A stretch of DNA of 64,000 nt, taken from the NCBI GenBank assembly GCA_900604495.1, contig UWOR01000014.1, positions 26,462 through 90,461 of the forward strand. Reading direction: 5' to 3'. The notes below the pieces were generated by a model that saw nothing but the letters and a program-made list of their open reading frames with translations, was not told where the DNA came from and ran no database searches. The stretch comes from Desulfovibrio sp. Marseille-P6017. GTDB taxonomy: Bacteria > Bacillota_A > Clostridia > Peptostreptococcales > Peptostreptococcaceae. A program made the position numbers and the translations under genes. This document shows positions 45,958-55,331 of this stretch, in pieces (within the stretch, counting starts at the first letter, position 1; every line of letters begins with the position of its first letter).

Positions 45958-46416
45958 TTATTTATTTTGATAAGTCCTCAACTTATTTAATATATCTTCA
46001 TTTTCTTTTAAAAAATTTGTAACTTCCTCTATTCTTATAAGTGTTTCTATATTAATCGTATGTTCTATCTTTTCTGTTTCTTCATGTATGTAATTACTAA
46101 GTCCAATAGTTTTTAAAAATGTATAAATAATATTATGTCTATCAAATAATCTTTTACCAACTATAGTACCTATACCTGTTAATTGTATATAGCCATATTT
46201 TCTATATATTAATAATTTTTTAGATTCTAACTTTTTTATCATCTTAGTTACAGATGGTGGCTTTATATTTAATGATGTTGCAATTTCTTTTAGTTTTATT
46301 TTCTCTTCTTGCAAAGATAATCTATAAATCATTTCTATATAATCTTCTTCACTTGGCGTAAGCGAGTTATATTTCATGTATTCATTAAATGTATAATAAT
46401 CTTCTCTACTCTTCAT
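45958..46416 (-). CDS. DtxR/MntR family metal-dependent transcriptional regulator
   Basis: 152 aa. A winged helix-turn-helix covers about 18-75 (SLTPSEEDYIEMIYRLSLQEEKIKLKEIATSLNIKPPSVTKMIKKLESKKLL) and the dimerisation domain with metal ligands follows (HNIIYTFL, HEETEKIEHTI). There is no C-terminal SH3-like domain, as in MntR. It is divergent from feoAB with a 156-bp gap that contains a DtxR-type palindrome before feoA. Inference: an iron-sensing repressor of feoAB and possibly of itself. Confidence 0.88.
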   Translation of the reverse strand: MKSREDYYTFNEYMKYNSLTPSEEDYIEMIYRLSLQEEKIKLKEIATSLNIKPPSVTKMIKKLESKKLLIYRKYGYIQLTGIGTIVGKRLFDRHNIIYTFLKTIGLSNYIHEETEKIEHTINIETLIRIEEVTNFLKENEDILNKLRTYQNK

Positions 46417-46537
46417 AGAATCACCCCACTATATGGACTTATATTAATTTATATTAAAAAAAATTACATTAATTACTATAATTTGATTTTTTTAAGTAAC
46501 AATCATATATATCTGTGCATAACTTAAATTAAGAATG

Positions 46538-46551
46538 TTAGCTTAGGCTAA
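46538..46551. promoter_or_regulatory. DtxR-type operator upstream of feoA
   Basis: TTAGCTTAGGCTAA has inverted arms TTAGC/GCTAA and matches the left part of the DtxR/IdeR box TTAGGTTAGCCTAACC. It ends 21 bp before the feoA ATG, a position suited to block transcription start or elongation. Confidence 0.6.
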
Positions 46552-46572
46552 AAATTTACTTGGAGGTGTATC

Positions 46573-46800
46573 ATGAAGAAGCTTGCTGATATTCAGGTTA
46601 AAAATACAGTTAAAGTCGAAAGACTTTTATCTAATGGAAATTTAAGAGAAAGAATGCTAGCACTTGGCTTAACTGAAGGTGCTTTAATAGATGTAGTTAG
46701 AAAAGGTCCAAAAAATAATTTAACAGTTTACAACATTAGGGGAACTAAAATAGCTTTAAGAAATGAAGAAAGTAATTTGATTTTAGTATCAACACTTTAA
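46573..46800 (+). CDS. feoA: FeoA ferrous iron transport accessory protein
   Basis: 75-aa SH3-like protein with LADIQVKNTVKVERLL, GNLRERMLALGLTEGALIDVVRKGP and IRGTKIALRNEE, the normal FeoA pattern. It binds FeoB and is needed for ferrous iron uptake. First gene of the feoAB operon, 30 bp before feoB, with GGAGG in front. Confidence 0.95.
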   Translation: MKKLADIQVKNTVKVERLLSNGNLRERMLALGLTEGALIDVVRKGPKNNLTVYNIRGTKIALRNEESNLILVSTL

Positions 46801-46830
46801 CTTATCATTATATTTAAAGGGGGATTAAAA

Positions 46831-48948
46831 ATGGGATTAACTCATCAGAGTACTAAAACAAAATCTTTAAAAGACATGTTTGATATTGAAAAAAAAGAAG
46901 ATCAATATGTAATAGCTTTAGCTGGCAATCCAAATACAGGGAAAAGTACCGTATTCAATTATTTAACAGGACTTAAACAACATACTGGTAACTGGCCTGG
47001 TAAAACTGTAGCTACAGCCCGTGGTGATTTTAATCATAAAAATAAAGACTATGCTTTAATAGACTTACCTGGAACATACTCATTATTTGCATTATCTCAA
47101 GAAGAAATTGTTGCAAGAGATTTTATTTGCTTTGGTAATCCAGATGCAGTTATAGTTGTATGTGATGCTAACTGTTTAGAAAGAAATCTAAACTTAGTTT
47201 TCCAGGTAATGGAACTTACTAATAAGGTTATTTTATGTATTAATTTAATAGATGAAGCCAAAAAGAAAGGCATTTTGATTAATAGAAATATATTAGAAGA
47301 AGAACTTGGTATTCCAGTTGTTTTAACTGCAGCTCGTTCTGGTTATGGCATGAATGATTTGTTAGAAGCTATAGATAAAGTTTCATCTGAAAAATATAAT
47401 TTTAAAAATAAATATATAACTTATGGGGAGAATATAGAAAATAATGTAAATTTAATAAAAGATGAATTACACGAGTTGATCCCACAACTTAATCCTAGAT
47501 GGCTAGGACTTAGACTTATAGATGGTGATAAGAGCATTTTAGAGTCTATGGATAAATATATAACTTTTGATTATAAAGGTTCGCTTAATAAAATAAAAGA
47601 TAAAATACCTAAGATAAATTCTGATAAAAATATAAGGGATCAGTTTAGCAAAACTAATTATGATATGGCTAATATTTTAAGCTCTAAATCCACTATAGTA
47701 GAATCTAAAAATAAATTAGATAGAGATGAAAGAATAGATAAAATACTTACTTCAAAGTATTTTGGAATGCCTATAATGCTTTTATTGCTTGCCTTTATAC
47801 TTTGGCTAACTATAGAAGGTGCTAACTATCCATCAGAGTTATTATCAAACTTCTTATTTGGCTTGCAGCCTAAACTTACAGGCGCTTTAAATTCAATTAA
47901 TGCGCCTACTTGGCTAAATGGAATGCTTGTAGATGGTCTTTATAAAACTTTAGCATGGGTTGTATCTGTTATGCTACCACCTATGGCTATATTCTTCCCA
48001 TTATTCACATTATTAGAAGATTTTGGTTATTTGCCTAGAGTTGCATTTAATTTAGACCATTTATTTAAAAAAGCTTGCTGTCACGGTAAACAATGTTTAA
48101 CTATGTGTATGGGGTTTGGATGTAATGCCGCTGGAGTTATTGGTTGTAGAATCATAGATTCTCCTAGAGAAAGACTTATAGCTATACTTACTAATAATTT
48201 TGTGCCATGTAACGGTAGATTTCCTACTTTAATAGCTATATCTACTATTTTCTTTACATCTATAATTACTAACTCTGCATTATCTAGCATATCTACTGCT
48301 TTATGTATTACTCTACTTATAATATTTGGTGTTCTTATAACACTTCTTGTATCTTATATTTTATCTAAAACTTTGCTTAAAGGTGTTACTTCTACTTTCA
48401 CATTAGAACTACCACCTTATAGAGCACCTCAAATCGGTAGAGTTATTTATACATCTATAGTCGATAGAACTATATTCGTGTTAGGTAGAGCTATAACAAT
48501 TGCTATACCTGCAGGCATAATTATTTGGCTATGTGCAAATATATATATTGGAGACACTAGTATATTGGTTCATGTAGCAAACTTCTTAGATCCTTTAGCT
48601 AAAGTAATAGGGTTAGATGGATTTATATTGCTAGCATTTATACTAGGTTTTCCTGCAAATGAAATAGTAATACCAATACTATTAATGGCTTATTTATCTA
48701 CTGGATCAATGATTGATCTTGATACATTTGCTCTAGGTAACGTTTTAGTTGAACATGGATGGACATATTTGACAGCTCTTAATGTTATGTTATTTAGTTT
48801 ACTTCATTGGCCATGTGCAACTACTTTATTAACTATAAAAAGAGAAACTGGTAGTTTAAAATGGACTGCAATTGGTTTTTTATTACCTACTTGTATAGCT
48901 TTTGTTGTTTGTTTTATAACAACTAGTGTGTATAATTTATTTATATAA
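46831..48948 (+). CDS. feoB: FeoB ferrous iron transporter with GTPase domain
   Basis: 705 aa. The cytoplasmic GTPase domain holds G1 GNPNTGKST (32-40), G3 DLPGTYS (near 75) and G4 NLID (near 142). Before G1 is an extra N-terminal segment of about 28 residues. The membrane part begins near 310, with Gate motifs including GFGCNAAGVIGCRI and NNFVPCNGRFPTLIAI, whose cysteines are conserved in FeoB. It imports Fe2+ under anaerobic conditions. The operon has a DtxR-type box and divergent regulator. Confidence 0.96.
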   Translation: MGLTHQSTKTKSLKDMFDIEKKEDQYVIALAGNPNTGKSTVFNYLTGLKQHTGNWPGKTVATARGDFNHKNKDYALIDLPGTYSLFALSQEEIVARDFICFGNPDAVIVVCDANCLERNLNLVFQVMELTNKVILCINLIDEAKKKGILINRNILEEELGIPVVLTAARSGYGMNDLLEAIDKVSSEKYNFKNKYITYGENIENNVNLIKDELHELIPQLNPRWLGLRLIDGDKSILESMDKYITFDYKGSLNKIKDKIPKINSDKNIRDQFSKTNYDMANILSSKSTIVESKNKLDRDERIDKILTSKYFGMPIMLLLLAFILWLTIEGANYPSELLSNFLFGLQPKLTGALNSINAPTWLNGMLVDGLYKTLAWVVSVMLPPMAIFFPLFTLLEDFGYLPRVAFNLDHLFKKACCHGKQCLTMCMGFGCNAAGVIGCRIIDSPRERLIAILTNNFVPCNGRFPTLIAISTIFFTSIITNSALSSISTALCITLLIIFGVLITLLVSYILSKTLLKGVTSTFTLELPPYRAPQIGRVIYTSIVDRTIFVLGRAITIAIPAGIIIWLCANIYIGDTSILVHVANFLDPLAKVIGLDGFILLAFILGFPANEIVIPILLMAYLSTGSMIDLDTFALGNVLVEHGWTYLTALNVMLFSLLHWPCATTLLTIKRETGSLKWTAIGFLLPTCIAFVVCFITTSVYNLFI

Positions 48949-48982
48949 TAAAAGTCTGGAATTACCCAGACTTTTATTATAT
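48945..48982. terminator. Bidirectional terminator after feoB
   Basis: ATAATAAAAGTCTGG pairs with CCAGACTTTTATTAT around a short loop; it also closes the convergent amidohydrolase gene. Confidence 0.9.
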
Positions 48983-48997
48983 ATCATATTATAAATC

Positions 48998-50632
48998 TTA
49001 TGCTTTAAATATTGTATTTCCTTCTTTTATTGTTTCAACTACATTTATATTTTTTATTTCTTGTGGATCTACTTCTAAAATATTTTTATCAAGAATTACA
49101 AAGTCAGCATATTTTCCTTCTTCTATACTTCCTTTTATATCTTCTTCAAAGTATTGATAAGCTGCATTTATTGTTACAGCTTTTAAGGCTTCTATAACTG
49201 GTATTTTATGTTCTTCACCTAATACTCTGCCTGATTGTGTTTTTCTATTTACAGCATTGTGTATTCCTAGTAATTGATTTGGTAATTTTACTGGTGGATC
49301 TTGGTGTAGTGTAAATTTAATCCCCATCTTTAATGCCCATCCAAGAGGTGATATATTTTGAGCTCTTTGTGGACCAAATACTGACTCATAGTGATAATCA
49401 CCCCAATACCAAACATGGTCATTAAAGAATGTAGGCACTGCTCCAACTTTTTTTACTCTATCCATTTGGTCTTTTCTTAATGCTTGACAATGTACCATAA
49501 CTGGTCTTAATTCAGAACCATGTCCTGTTATCTCCATAGCTTTTTCATAGCATCTTAAGAATTGCTCACAAGCTAAATCACCATTTGTATGAACATTAAC
49601 TTGTAAGTTATTATTTATACAATTTACAAAATATTCTGTTACTACTTCATCAGTTTGAGTTCCATAACCAGAATAATCACTTGGTTGACCTTCTGGAACT
49701 TCATAATAAGGCTCACTTAACCAAGCTGTCTTACCTTGTGGAGAACCATCTAACCATGTTTTAGCTCCTGCTAATTTATAGTGATTAAAGTATTCTCTCT
49801 TTGGAGTTCCTTCATTTTTCATTTGATTAAATGTTGAAAATTGTGTAGATAGTCCAACAATATCAATTATATGCTGATTTTTATTTGCTAGTGCTAATAA
49901 TAATTCATTATAATGATTATTCTCATCAACAGATGCATCTTGAGTTGTTGTTATACCCATAGATGCATATAATTTTTCACATTTAATTATACTTTCTAGT
50001 ACTTTTTCCATTCCAAACTCAGGTGTTACTTTTTTCTTTTCTTCATCCAAGATAGCATTTTCTTCTAAGACACCGTTAGCTTCTCTACTTCCTTCAACAG
50101 TTCTTACAACTCCACCTTCTGGAACTACATAATCTACACCACCATATCCATACTTTTCTAATCCTAAACTGTTAACAACTGCTATATGTCCTGAAGCATG
50201 ACTTATAGTTATAGGATATTCTGTAGTAACTTGATCTAAATCAAACTTAGTTGGATGTTGACCATCTGGGAACTTAGAGTTATCATACCCAAATCCAATT
50301 ATCCAATCTCCTTTTTTCATACTATCTTTGTTCATCTTATAATATTCTTTTAAGCTTTGAATAATTTCTTCTTTTGATTTAACTTCACTTAGAGGAACTA
50401 TCATTAATACTTGAGCTTGAGCAACTAAATGTCCATGTGGATCATAAAATCCTGGAACCATAGTTTTTCCCTCTAAATCTATTAACTTAGTGTTTTCATC
50501 TTTATTTGATAAAATATCTTCATTTGATCCAACTTTTGCTATCTTACCATTCTCAACTAAAACAGCTTCAGCAATTGTATTTTTATCATCTACTGTTATA
50601 ACCTTACCATTAAAGTAAATAGTTCTTTGCAT
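48998..50632 (-). CDS. YtcJ-like amidohydrolase
   Basis: 544-aa metal-dependent hydrolase of the amidohydrolase superfamily (Amidohydro_3). FYDPHGHL near 62-69 supplies the HxH-type metal site (as H-G-H), NVHTNGDLACEQFL and MVHCQAL give later histidines, and FTLHQDPPVKLP near 438-449 ends the active site, followed by the C-terminal KYADFVILDKN. The substrate is unknown; relatives cleave N-acyl or amide bonds. Single gene with GGAGG ribosome site. The 180 bp before it carry a 14-bp inverted repeat. Confidence 0.88.
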   Translation of the reverse strand: MQRTIYFNGKVITVDDKNTIAEAVLVENGKIAKVGSNEDILSNKDENTKLIDLEGKTMVPGFYDPHGHLVAQAQVLMIVPLSEVKSKEEIIQSLKEYYKMNKDSMKKGDWIIGFGYDNSKFPDGQHPTKFDLDQVTTEYPITISHASGHIAVVNSLGLEKYGYGGVDYVVPEGGVVRTVEGSREANGVLEENAILDEEKKKVTPEFGMEKVLESIIKCEKLYASMGITTTQDASVDENNHYNELLLALANKNQHIIDIVGLSTQFSTFNQMKNEGTPKREYFNHYKLAGAKTWLDGSPQGKTAWLSEPYYEVPEGQPSDYSGYGTQTDEVVTEYFVNCINNNLQVNVHTNGDLACEQFLRCYEKAMEITGHGSELRPVMVHCQALRKDQMDRVKKVGAVPTFFNDHVWYWGDYHYESVFGPQRAQNISPLGWALKMGIKFTLHQDPPVKLPNQLLGIHNAVNRKTQSGRVLGEEHKIPVIEALKAVTINAAYQYFEEDIKGSIEEGKYADFVILDKNILEVDPQEIKNINVVETIKEGNTIFKA

Positions 50633-50678
50633 TTTATTTCCTCCTAGTGTATACGATTAGTCTAAATATAATTTTAAA

Positions 50679-50766
50679 ACAGCTATATTTAACTTTGCTG
50701 TTTACAAGACTTAGTTTATTTATAATTTAGTTTATAGTCAATGTTCATATCTTTAAATATAGCTGT
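50679..50766 (-). repeat. 14-bp inverted repeat in the amidohydrolase leader
   Basis: ACAGCTATATTTAA (50679-50692) and its exact complement TTAAATATAGCTGT (50753-50766) are 60 bp apart. A shorter inverted repeat, AACAGC/GCTGTT, overlaps the left arm. They could alternate as RNA structures before the gene. Confidence 0.5.
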
Positions 50767-50811
50767 AAATTCAAATTATTCATAAACTATAATTATTATT
50801 TCTATTGATAG

Positions 50812-51250
50812 AGTTTTTTATTAATTATTTTTGTATACCCTAAAAATTCAATTATAATATCTATTATTTCATCTTTATTATCAATAACCAAATTATTCTT
50901 ATTATTCCATATTTCTTCAAACATGTTATCACACATATCTTTAAATTTATTATCTATTATAATTCCATATTCATTTATATTATCACTATAAATAGGTACT
51001 AATTTAGTATTTTTAGATAAATATAATGATGATTTTCTCTTATTATATTTATCTTATATTCTATATGTTTTTCTATTTGATTTAAGCTTAAGGTTACTTT
51101 ATTTTCACCATATATTTCTTTGGCTATTTGATCAAATAAATCTTCCGGCATAAATATCTCATTTATATTTCCTAAAACTATTCTTAAATCTTTATCTAAT
51201 ATATACTGAGTATATAAATTATGTTTAATAATTGATGTAACAGCTTTCAT
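50812..51250 (-). pseudogene. Hypothetical protein gene, frameshifted
   Basis: The frame from ATG 51250 (MKAVTSIIKHNLYTQYILD, 83 aa) stops at 50999. A second frame continues without a start to 50812 (ending DIIIEFLGYTKI). Adding one A to the run of four at 51033-51036 joins them into a protein of about 145 aa reading REKSSLYLSKNTKLVPIYSDN across the junction. No domain was recognised; the protein is soluble and charged. Either a recent pseudogene or a base-calling error. Confidence 0.65.
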
Positions 51251-51335
51251 CTTATATATAAGTTTACCTTTTAATCTTATTGAATTTTTTTGAATAAATA
51301 TAAATTTAAATATTATATAATAATTTTATATAAAA

Positions 51336-51385
51336 AAGATTATATATCAAAGTATAAATTTATAATTACTTTGATATATAATCTT
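51336..51385 (-). terminator. Terminator after the 177-aa hypothetical gene
   Basis: AAAGATTATATATCAAAGTA pairs with its complement around a 12-nt loop; T-run on the minus strand. Confidence 0.88.
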
Positions 51386-51416
51386 TAATAATTATTACTT
51401 TAGTATTAGTATTTTA

Positions 51417-51950
51417 TTAACCTAGTTTTATTTTTAATAAAGTTAATAAATTATAGTTAAGCTTATATGGTATATTTAGCATTTGATGATATAACCTCTG
51501 TCTATTAATAGTATTTCTAACAAACTTCTTAAAATTATTATATTTTTTCCTTTCTTTTATAAATTGTATTGTTTCTTTTTCATTCATCAATAATATATCT
51601 GGTCTATAAAAATATATAAATTCATCTTGTGGTAACTTAAAATGTTTTTTAAGTGCATATACAACTTCTTTTTTATATTTACATATGTTAGTAAAATATT
51701 TATAAGACTTTGGATTTCTTTTTACATCATCTGATTTTCTTATGCCTAACTTATACCCATTATCAATCTTTTCCACAATATCTAATTCAAAGAAATTAGT
51801 TATAGTATCAATTCCACCTATAACAGTTATTTCTTTATTTTCTCTTAATTCAAATTGTAAATGAACTGTTTCTCCATTTACTTTAGGATTTATTATTATA
51901 GTTTCTACTATGCTGAAAGAAGATTTCTTCTTTGCTGCTTCTTTACTCAC
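51417..51950 (-). CDS. Hypothetical protein, 177 aa
   Basis: From a GTG at 51950 with GGAGG eight bases upstream it is 177 aa; another in-frame GTG at 51965 sits on top of that site. The N-terminus (MSKEAAKKKSSFSIVETII) is basic; a beta-rich part follows (VNGETVHLQFELRENKEITVIGG), then a Lys/Tyr-rich helical part to the end. No membrane segment, signal or recognised family. It has its own terminator and, just upstream, an inverted repeat at 51975-52012. Function unknown. Confidence 0.65.
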   Translation of the reverse strand: MSKEAAKKKSSFSIVETIIINPKVNGETVHLQFELRENKEITVIGGIDTITNFFELDIVEKIDNGYKLGIRKSDDVKRNPKSYKYFTNICKYKKEVVYALKKHFKLPQDEFIYFYRPDILLMNEKETIQFIKERKKYNNFKKFVRNTINRQRLYHQMLNIPYKLNYNLLTLLKIKLG

Positions 51951-51974
51951 GTCATTTTCCTCCACTTATTTAGT

Positions 51975-52012
51975 TAGATTATTTAGTAAACTAACAGTTA
52001 GTAAATAATCTA
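51975..52012. repeat. 11-bp inverted repeat upstream of the 177-aa gene
   Basis: TAGATTATTTA (51975-51985) and TAAATAATCTA (52002-52012) flank an inner CTAAC/GTTAG pair. It lies 10 bp before the ribosome site, suiting an operator or a leader hairpin. Confidence 0.5.
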
Positions 52013-52268
52013 CTATATTAAGCTTTAATTAGTCAATAATATTTTCCAAATTTTATTTAACCTTTGATAAAAGTTTTATACAATAAATAACATTTTACTT
52101 TTTTGCCACTAATAGATTTTTGTGTTTACTCCATAAATATGTTTTTTTGTGTATTATATTGTAGTTATTTGATAAATTTTATACTTTTTTTTAAGATGAT
52201 ATAATACCTCTAATATAGTAGAATTAAATTAAAGGACATGTACTTATGTTCTAACTGGGGGGATATGA
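52013..52268. other. Intergenic region without a gene
   Basis: AT-rich spacer between divergent genes. Apart from the repeat at its left edge and a GGGGGG ribosome site at its right edge (about 52256-52262), nothing was recognised in it. Confidence 0.6.
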
Positions 52269-52508
52269 ATGGTTGTTTTCACTCTTATTAGTTTATCTAT
52301 GATTAGTCTTTGTATAATTTATTTTCTATCTATGGTTTGTATTCAATTAAATCGTATTATGAGTATAAATTTATTACTAGGAATGGATGTTACTAAATTG
52401 TATTCCGATGATGATTTTAATGATAATAAAGACTACATTGATTCATTAATAAATAATTCGGCTATGTTTCTTTATAAAACTGTAGATAAAATTAAAAAAC
52501 ATATTTAA
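52269..52508 (+). CDS. Small single-pass membrane protein of unknown function
   Basis: 79 aa. A long hydrophobic segment (about 3-27) at the N-terminus is followed by a charged tail with DVTKLYSDDDFNDNKDYIDSL, probably cytoplasmic, ending in a Lys-rich helix. The ribosome site is a run of G at 52256-52262. A hairpin terminator follows at once, supporting a real transcription unit. No family recognised. Confidence 0.6.
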   Translation: MVVFTLISLSMISLCIIYFLSMVCIQLNRIMSINLLLGMDVTKLYSDDDFNDNKDYIDSLINNSAMFLYKTVDKIKKHI

Positions 52509-52535
52509 AAGCCTAGGATTAATGCCTAGGCTTTC
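52507..52535. terminator. Bidirectional terminator between convergent genes
   Basis: AAAGCCTAGG pairs with CCTAGGCTTT around a 7-nt loop, overlapping the ends of both genes. Confidence 0.8.
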
Positions 52536-53599
52536 ATATTATTAAATATTTCATCATTTTTAGTTACACATGCATTTTGAGGGTCTATTTCTTTACACTT
52601 AAGATGATGATAATATGATTTATTTATATTTCCAATTTCAAAATTACATACACAAAGGCTCAAGTTTACATTAAAGTCTATACATCCTATACACTCACAT
52701 TCACATAAATTAAACTCACTAAAATTCTCTAATTTTAATATAATTTCATACCATGATATTGCTTTTCTATACTCTTTTTGAATTTCAAAAGACTCTGCTA
52801 TATCATATAAAACCCCAATATTAGGTGAAATATATTCAAAACATTTATAAAAGTAAGTTCTAGCCTTTTCATGATCATTTAAATATAAATAACACTTTCC
52901 AATCTTACGTAAAGAATCAACTAACTCTTCCACCCATATACATTTTTTTATAAATTCTTCTAATATAGATATCGCTTTTTCATAATATTTATTACAATAC
53001 AATTCTTTTCCGTAATAATACAGATCTCTATCACTTAAAGTATTTCCACTTTCTATATTTTTTTCATATAAAATCAGATTCCTATCTGTTACAGTTTTCA
53101 ATTTATTATGAATTATAGATATATCACTATCAAAAACTTCACCTTCTACATCTATATATTCATGGACAAATCCTATCCACCTAAAATTTTTTATTCTTTT
53201 TACAATTCGATTTCTTCTCCCTATAAAAGAAATACAATTATTATTTTTCTTTAACATATTCGTTTCAAGTGTTACTACATCTATATCATCACTTAAACTT
53301 TCTTTTAAAGTTTTCAGTTTATTCTTATTTTCTTTATCAAAATATTCATCTGCATCCAGCCATAATATATAATCTTTGCTAGATTTGCTAAATGAAAAAT
53401 TTCTAGCTTCAGAAAAATCATCATTCCACTTAAAATCGAATATCTTATCTGTAAAATCCATAGCTATTTCTTTTGTTTTATCAATAGATCCTGTATCTAC
53501 AATTATAATTTCGTCTACTACTCCCGCTACGCTATTTAAACATCTTTTTATTACATCTTCTTCATCTCTAACTATCATACATAAACTTAAGCTTATCAT
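52526..53599 (-). CDS. Family 2 glycosyltransferase with TPR-like C-terminus (SunS-like)
   Basis: 357 aa. The GT-A domain covers about 1-195: LSLCMIVRDEEDVIKRCL, VDEIIIVDTGSIDKT and the metal-binding LWLDADEYF (DAD near 83-85). Residues 200-345 are helical with tetratricopeptide-like repeats (YYGKELYCNKYYEKAISILEEF). This architecture is that of SunS-type transferases, which put sugars on peptides or proteins. A Cys-rich patch (NLCECECIGCIDF) is near 300. It is the last gene of a probable operon with two dynamin-like genes. The acceptor is unknown. Confidence 0.85.
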   Translation of the reverse strand: MISLSLCMIVRDEEDVIKRCLNSVAGVVDEIIIVDTGSIDKTKEIAMDFTDKIFDFKWNDDFSEARNFSFSKSSKDYILWLDADEYFDKENKNKLKTLKESLSDDIDVVTLETNMLKKNNNCISFIGRRNRIVKRIKNFRWIGFVHEYIDVEGEVFDSDISIIHNKLKTVTDRNLILYEKNIESGNTLSDRDLYYYGKELYCNKYYEKAISILEEFIKKCIWVEELVDSLRKIGKCYLYLNDHEKARTYFYKCFEYISPNIGVLYDIAESFEIQKEYRKAISWYEIILKLENFSEFNLCECECIGCIDFNVNLSLCVCNFEIGNINKSYYHHLKCKEIDPQNACVTKNDEIFNNMKA

Positions 53600-53671
53600 T
53601 ATGACATTCTCCTTAATTTATAGTCATACCATAATATATGTTAGAATGTCATTTTTTGTTAAATAAATGAT

Positions 53672-55327
53672 TTATTCTATTAAATATTCTTTTAATTCTT
53701 CAACATAATATTCTATTTGATTTATAAATTTATCTAATTCATATCTATTCATATTTATGCCTTTTTCTTTTTTAAATATATCACTACTAGTTAAAACTAT
53801 GTCCTCACTACATTTATAATAATTTGATTTAAGATCAACCTTTACATTTTCTTTAAGCTTTTTAATAAATTCCTCTATTTCATTTAAACTACTCTTATTT
53901 TGATTCTCATATCTTACCTTATCATAAATTATTTTACCTAAAGCTCCACTAATTGTTCCTGCTATAAATAATGGTGGACAATACATCATAAGAGCTGATC
54001 CTATAGTCATAGATGCAGCACTTGAACCAACTGCTGCACTATATACTGAAACAATCCCTCCTGATGTTATTCCTAAAAGAGCACCTGTACCTACTGTGGC
54101 AAGCATTTCATTTATATTTAAATCATCTTTATCCATTTTATATGGACTTTTATTTAAAAACTCATCTTTATAGTATATACTTTCTACACACTTATTTATA
54201 TTACTATCTATTTCTTTTTGAATTTCTTTTAAACATTCATCCCATTCATTAAAAAATAAATCATCTAGTTCTTCTTTTCTTCCATTTAAACACTTATTTA
54301 TATATCCTTCATTTATATAGTCTTTAGCATATTCTAAATTTTCCTTAATCTTTTCAAGTTCATCATAAAAAAACAATCTATCTATCCAATCGTCTATTTC
54401 AAAATTCATCTTAGAAGTTATATAATCTAGCTTTTTTCTAAGCATTTGTTCATATTTTTTCACTTCTTCATATAACATTGTTATACTTTTAAAGTAATCA
54501 TAGTTAGTTATTATTTCTCTTTGAATAATTCCTTTAAGAGAATTTTCAGTGCTACTTTCTTTTATATCTATTGAGCTATTATATAATTCATCTATATATT
54601 TTAATAAATCATAAAAATTATTATTTAGTTCACTACGCTCAGTTTCATCATCTTCATTCTTATACTCTTTATAAGAAGATATTAAGAAGAACTTATCAAT
54701 ATAAAGTCCATACTCTTCTTGTATGTACTCTAAAACTTCTTCTTTATTATCTTCTAATAAATCTCCTTTATTTACTATTCCTACAATAGACTTTTTAAGT
54801 GTCTCTATCAAATCTAAAGAATTTATTATATCTTCTTGTCCTATATGAGTACCATCTATTACAAATAAAATAATATCAGCATTTTGTATATAGCTTAAAG
54901 TTCTATTTTCATTTTTTGTAGTCATACTTCTTAAACCTGGGGTGTCAACTATATTTATTTTTTTTAATAAATCTAAATTTAATTTAATTTTATAAATTCC
55001 ATCCTCAAAGTTATTTTCATATTTTTCTCCATAACTAGCTTCTATTATTGATGATGTTGACTCAAGTACATCAACCTCACTTATATCTTTTTTTAGTAAA
55101 GTGTTAAAAAAAGTTGATTTACCTGATTTAACCTCCCCTACTATTACTATATTTAACGGCTTAGATTCGTTGTTTTGTAAAATTTCTATACTCTCTATGT
55201 TATCATTTAAGTTACCTTCAACAATGCTTTTAAAAGGTATATTATCTCCTTCACTTAATATACTTCTCAAAGGAGATTGTAAAAGCTTTTCTTTTATTTT
55301 ATACATAGATTCTTTTATTTCTTTCAT
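53672..55327 (-). CDS. Dynamin-like GTPase 1
   Basis: 551 aa. G1 GEVKSGKSTFFN is near 64-75, switch Thr in ESTSSIIEASYG, G3 DTPGLRS near 138, and G4 NKGD near 187. A long helical stalk follows and a hydrophobic hairpin near 415-465 (GALLGITSGGIVSVYSAAVGSSAASMTIG) could insert in a membrane. Bacterial dynamin-like proteins act in membrane repair, fusion or phage defence. It starts 4 bp after a second dynamin gene, the common paired arrangement. Confidence 0.88.
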   Translation of the reverse strand: MKEIKESMYKIKEKLLQSPLRSILSEGDNIPFKSIVEGNLNDNIESIEILQNNESKPLNIVIVGEVKSGKSTFFNTLLKKDISEVDVLESTSSIIEASYGEKYENNFEDGIYKIKLNLDLLKKINIVDTPGLRSMTTKNENRTLSYIQNADIILFVIDGTHIGQEDIINSLDLIETLKKSIVGIVNKGDLLEDNKEEVLEYIQEEYGLYIDKFFLISSYKEYKNEDDETERSELNNNFYDLLKYIDELYNSSIDIKESSTENSLKGIIQREIITNYDYFKSITMLYEEVKKYEQMLRKKLDYITSKMNFEIDDWIDRLFFYDELEKIKENLEYAKDYINEGYINKCLNGRKEELDDLFFNEWDECLKEIQKEIDSNINKCVESIYYKDEFLNKSPYKMDKDDLNINEMLATVGTGALLGITSGGIVSVYSAAVGSSAASMTIGSALMMYCPPLFIAGTISGALGKIIYDKVRYENQNKSSLNEIEEFIKKLKENVKVDLKSNYYKCSEDIVLTSSDIFKKEKGINMNRYELDKFINQIEYYVEELKEYLIE

Positions 55328-55331
55328 AATA

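Noticed and set aside
54013..54789. Plus-strand hydrophobic Leu/Tyr/His-rich ORFs
   Set aside because: Antisense shadows of the dynamin gene, with codon use unlike the neighbours.
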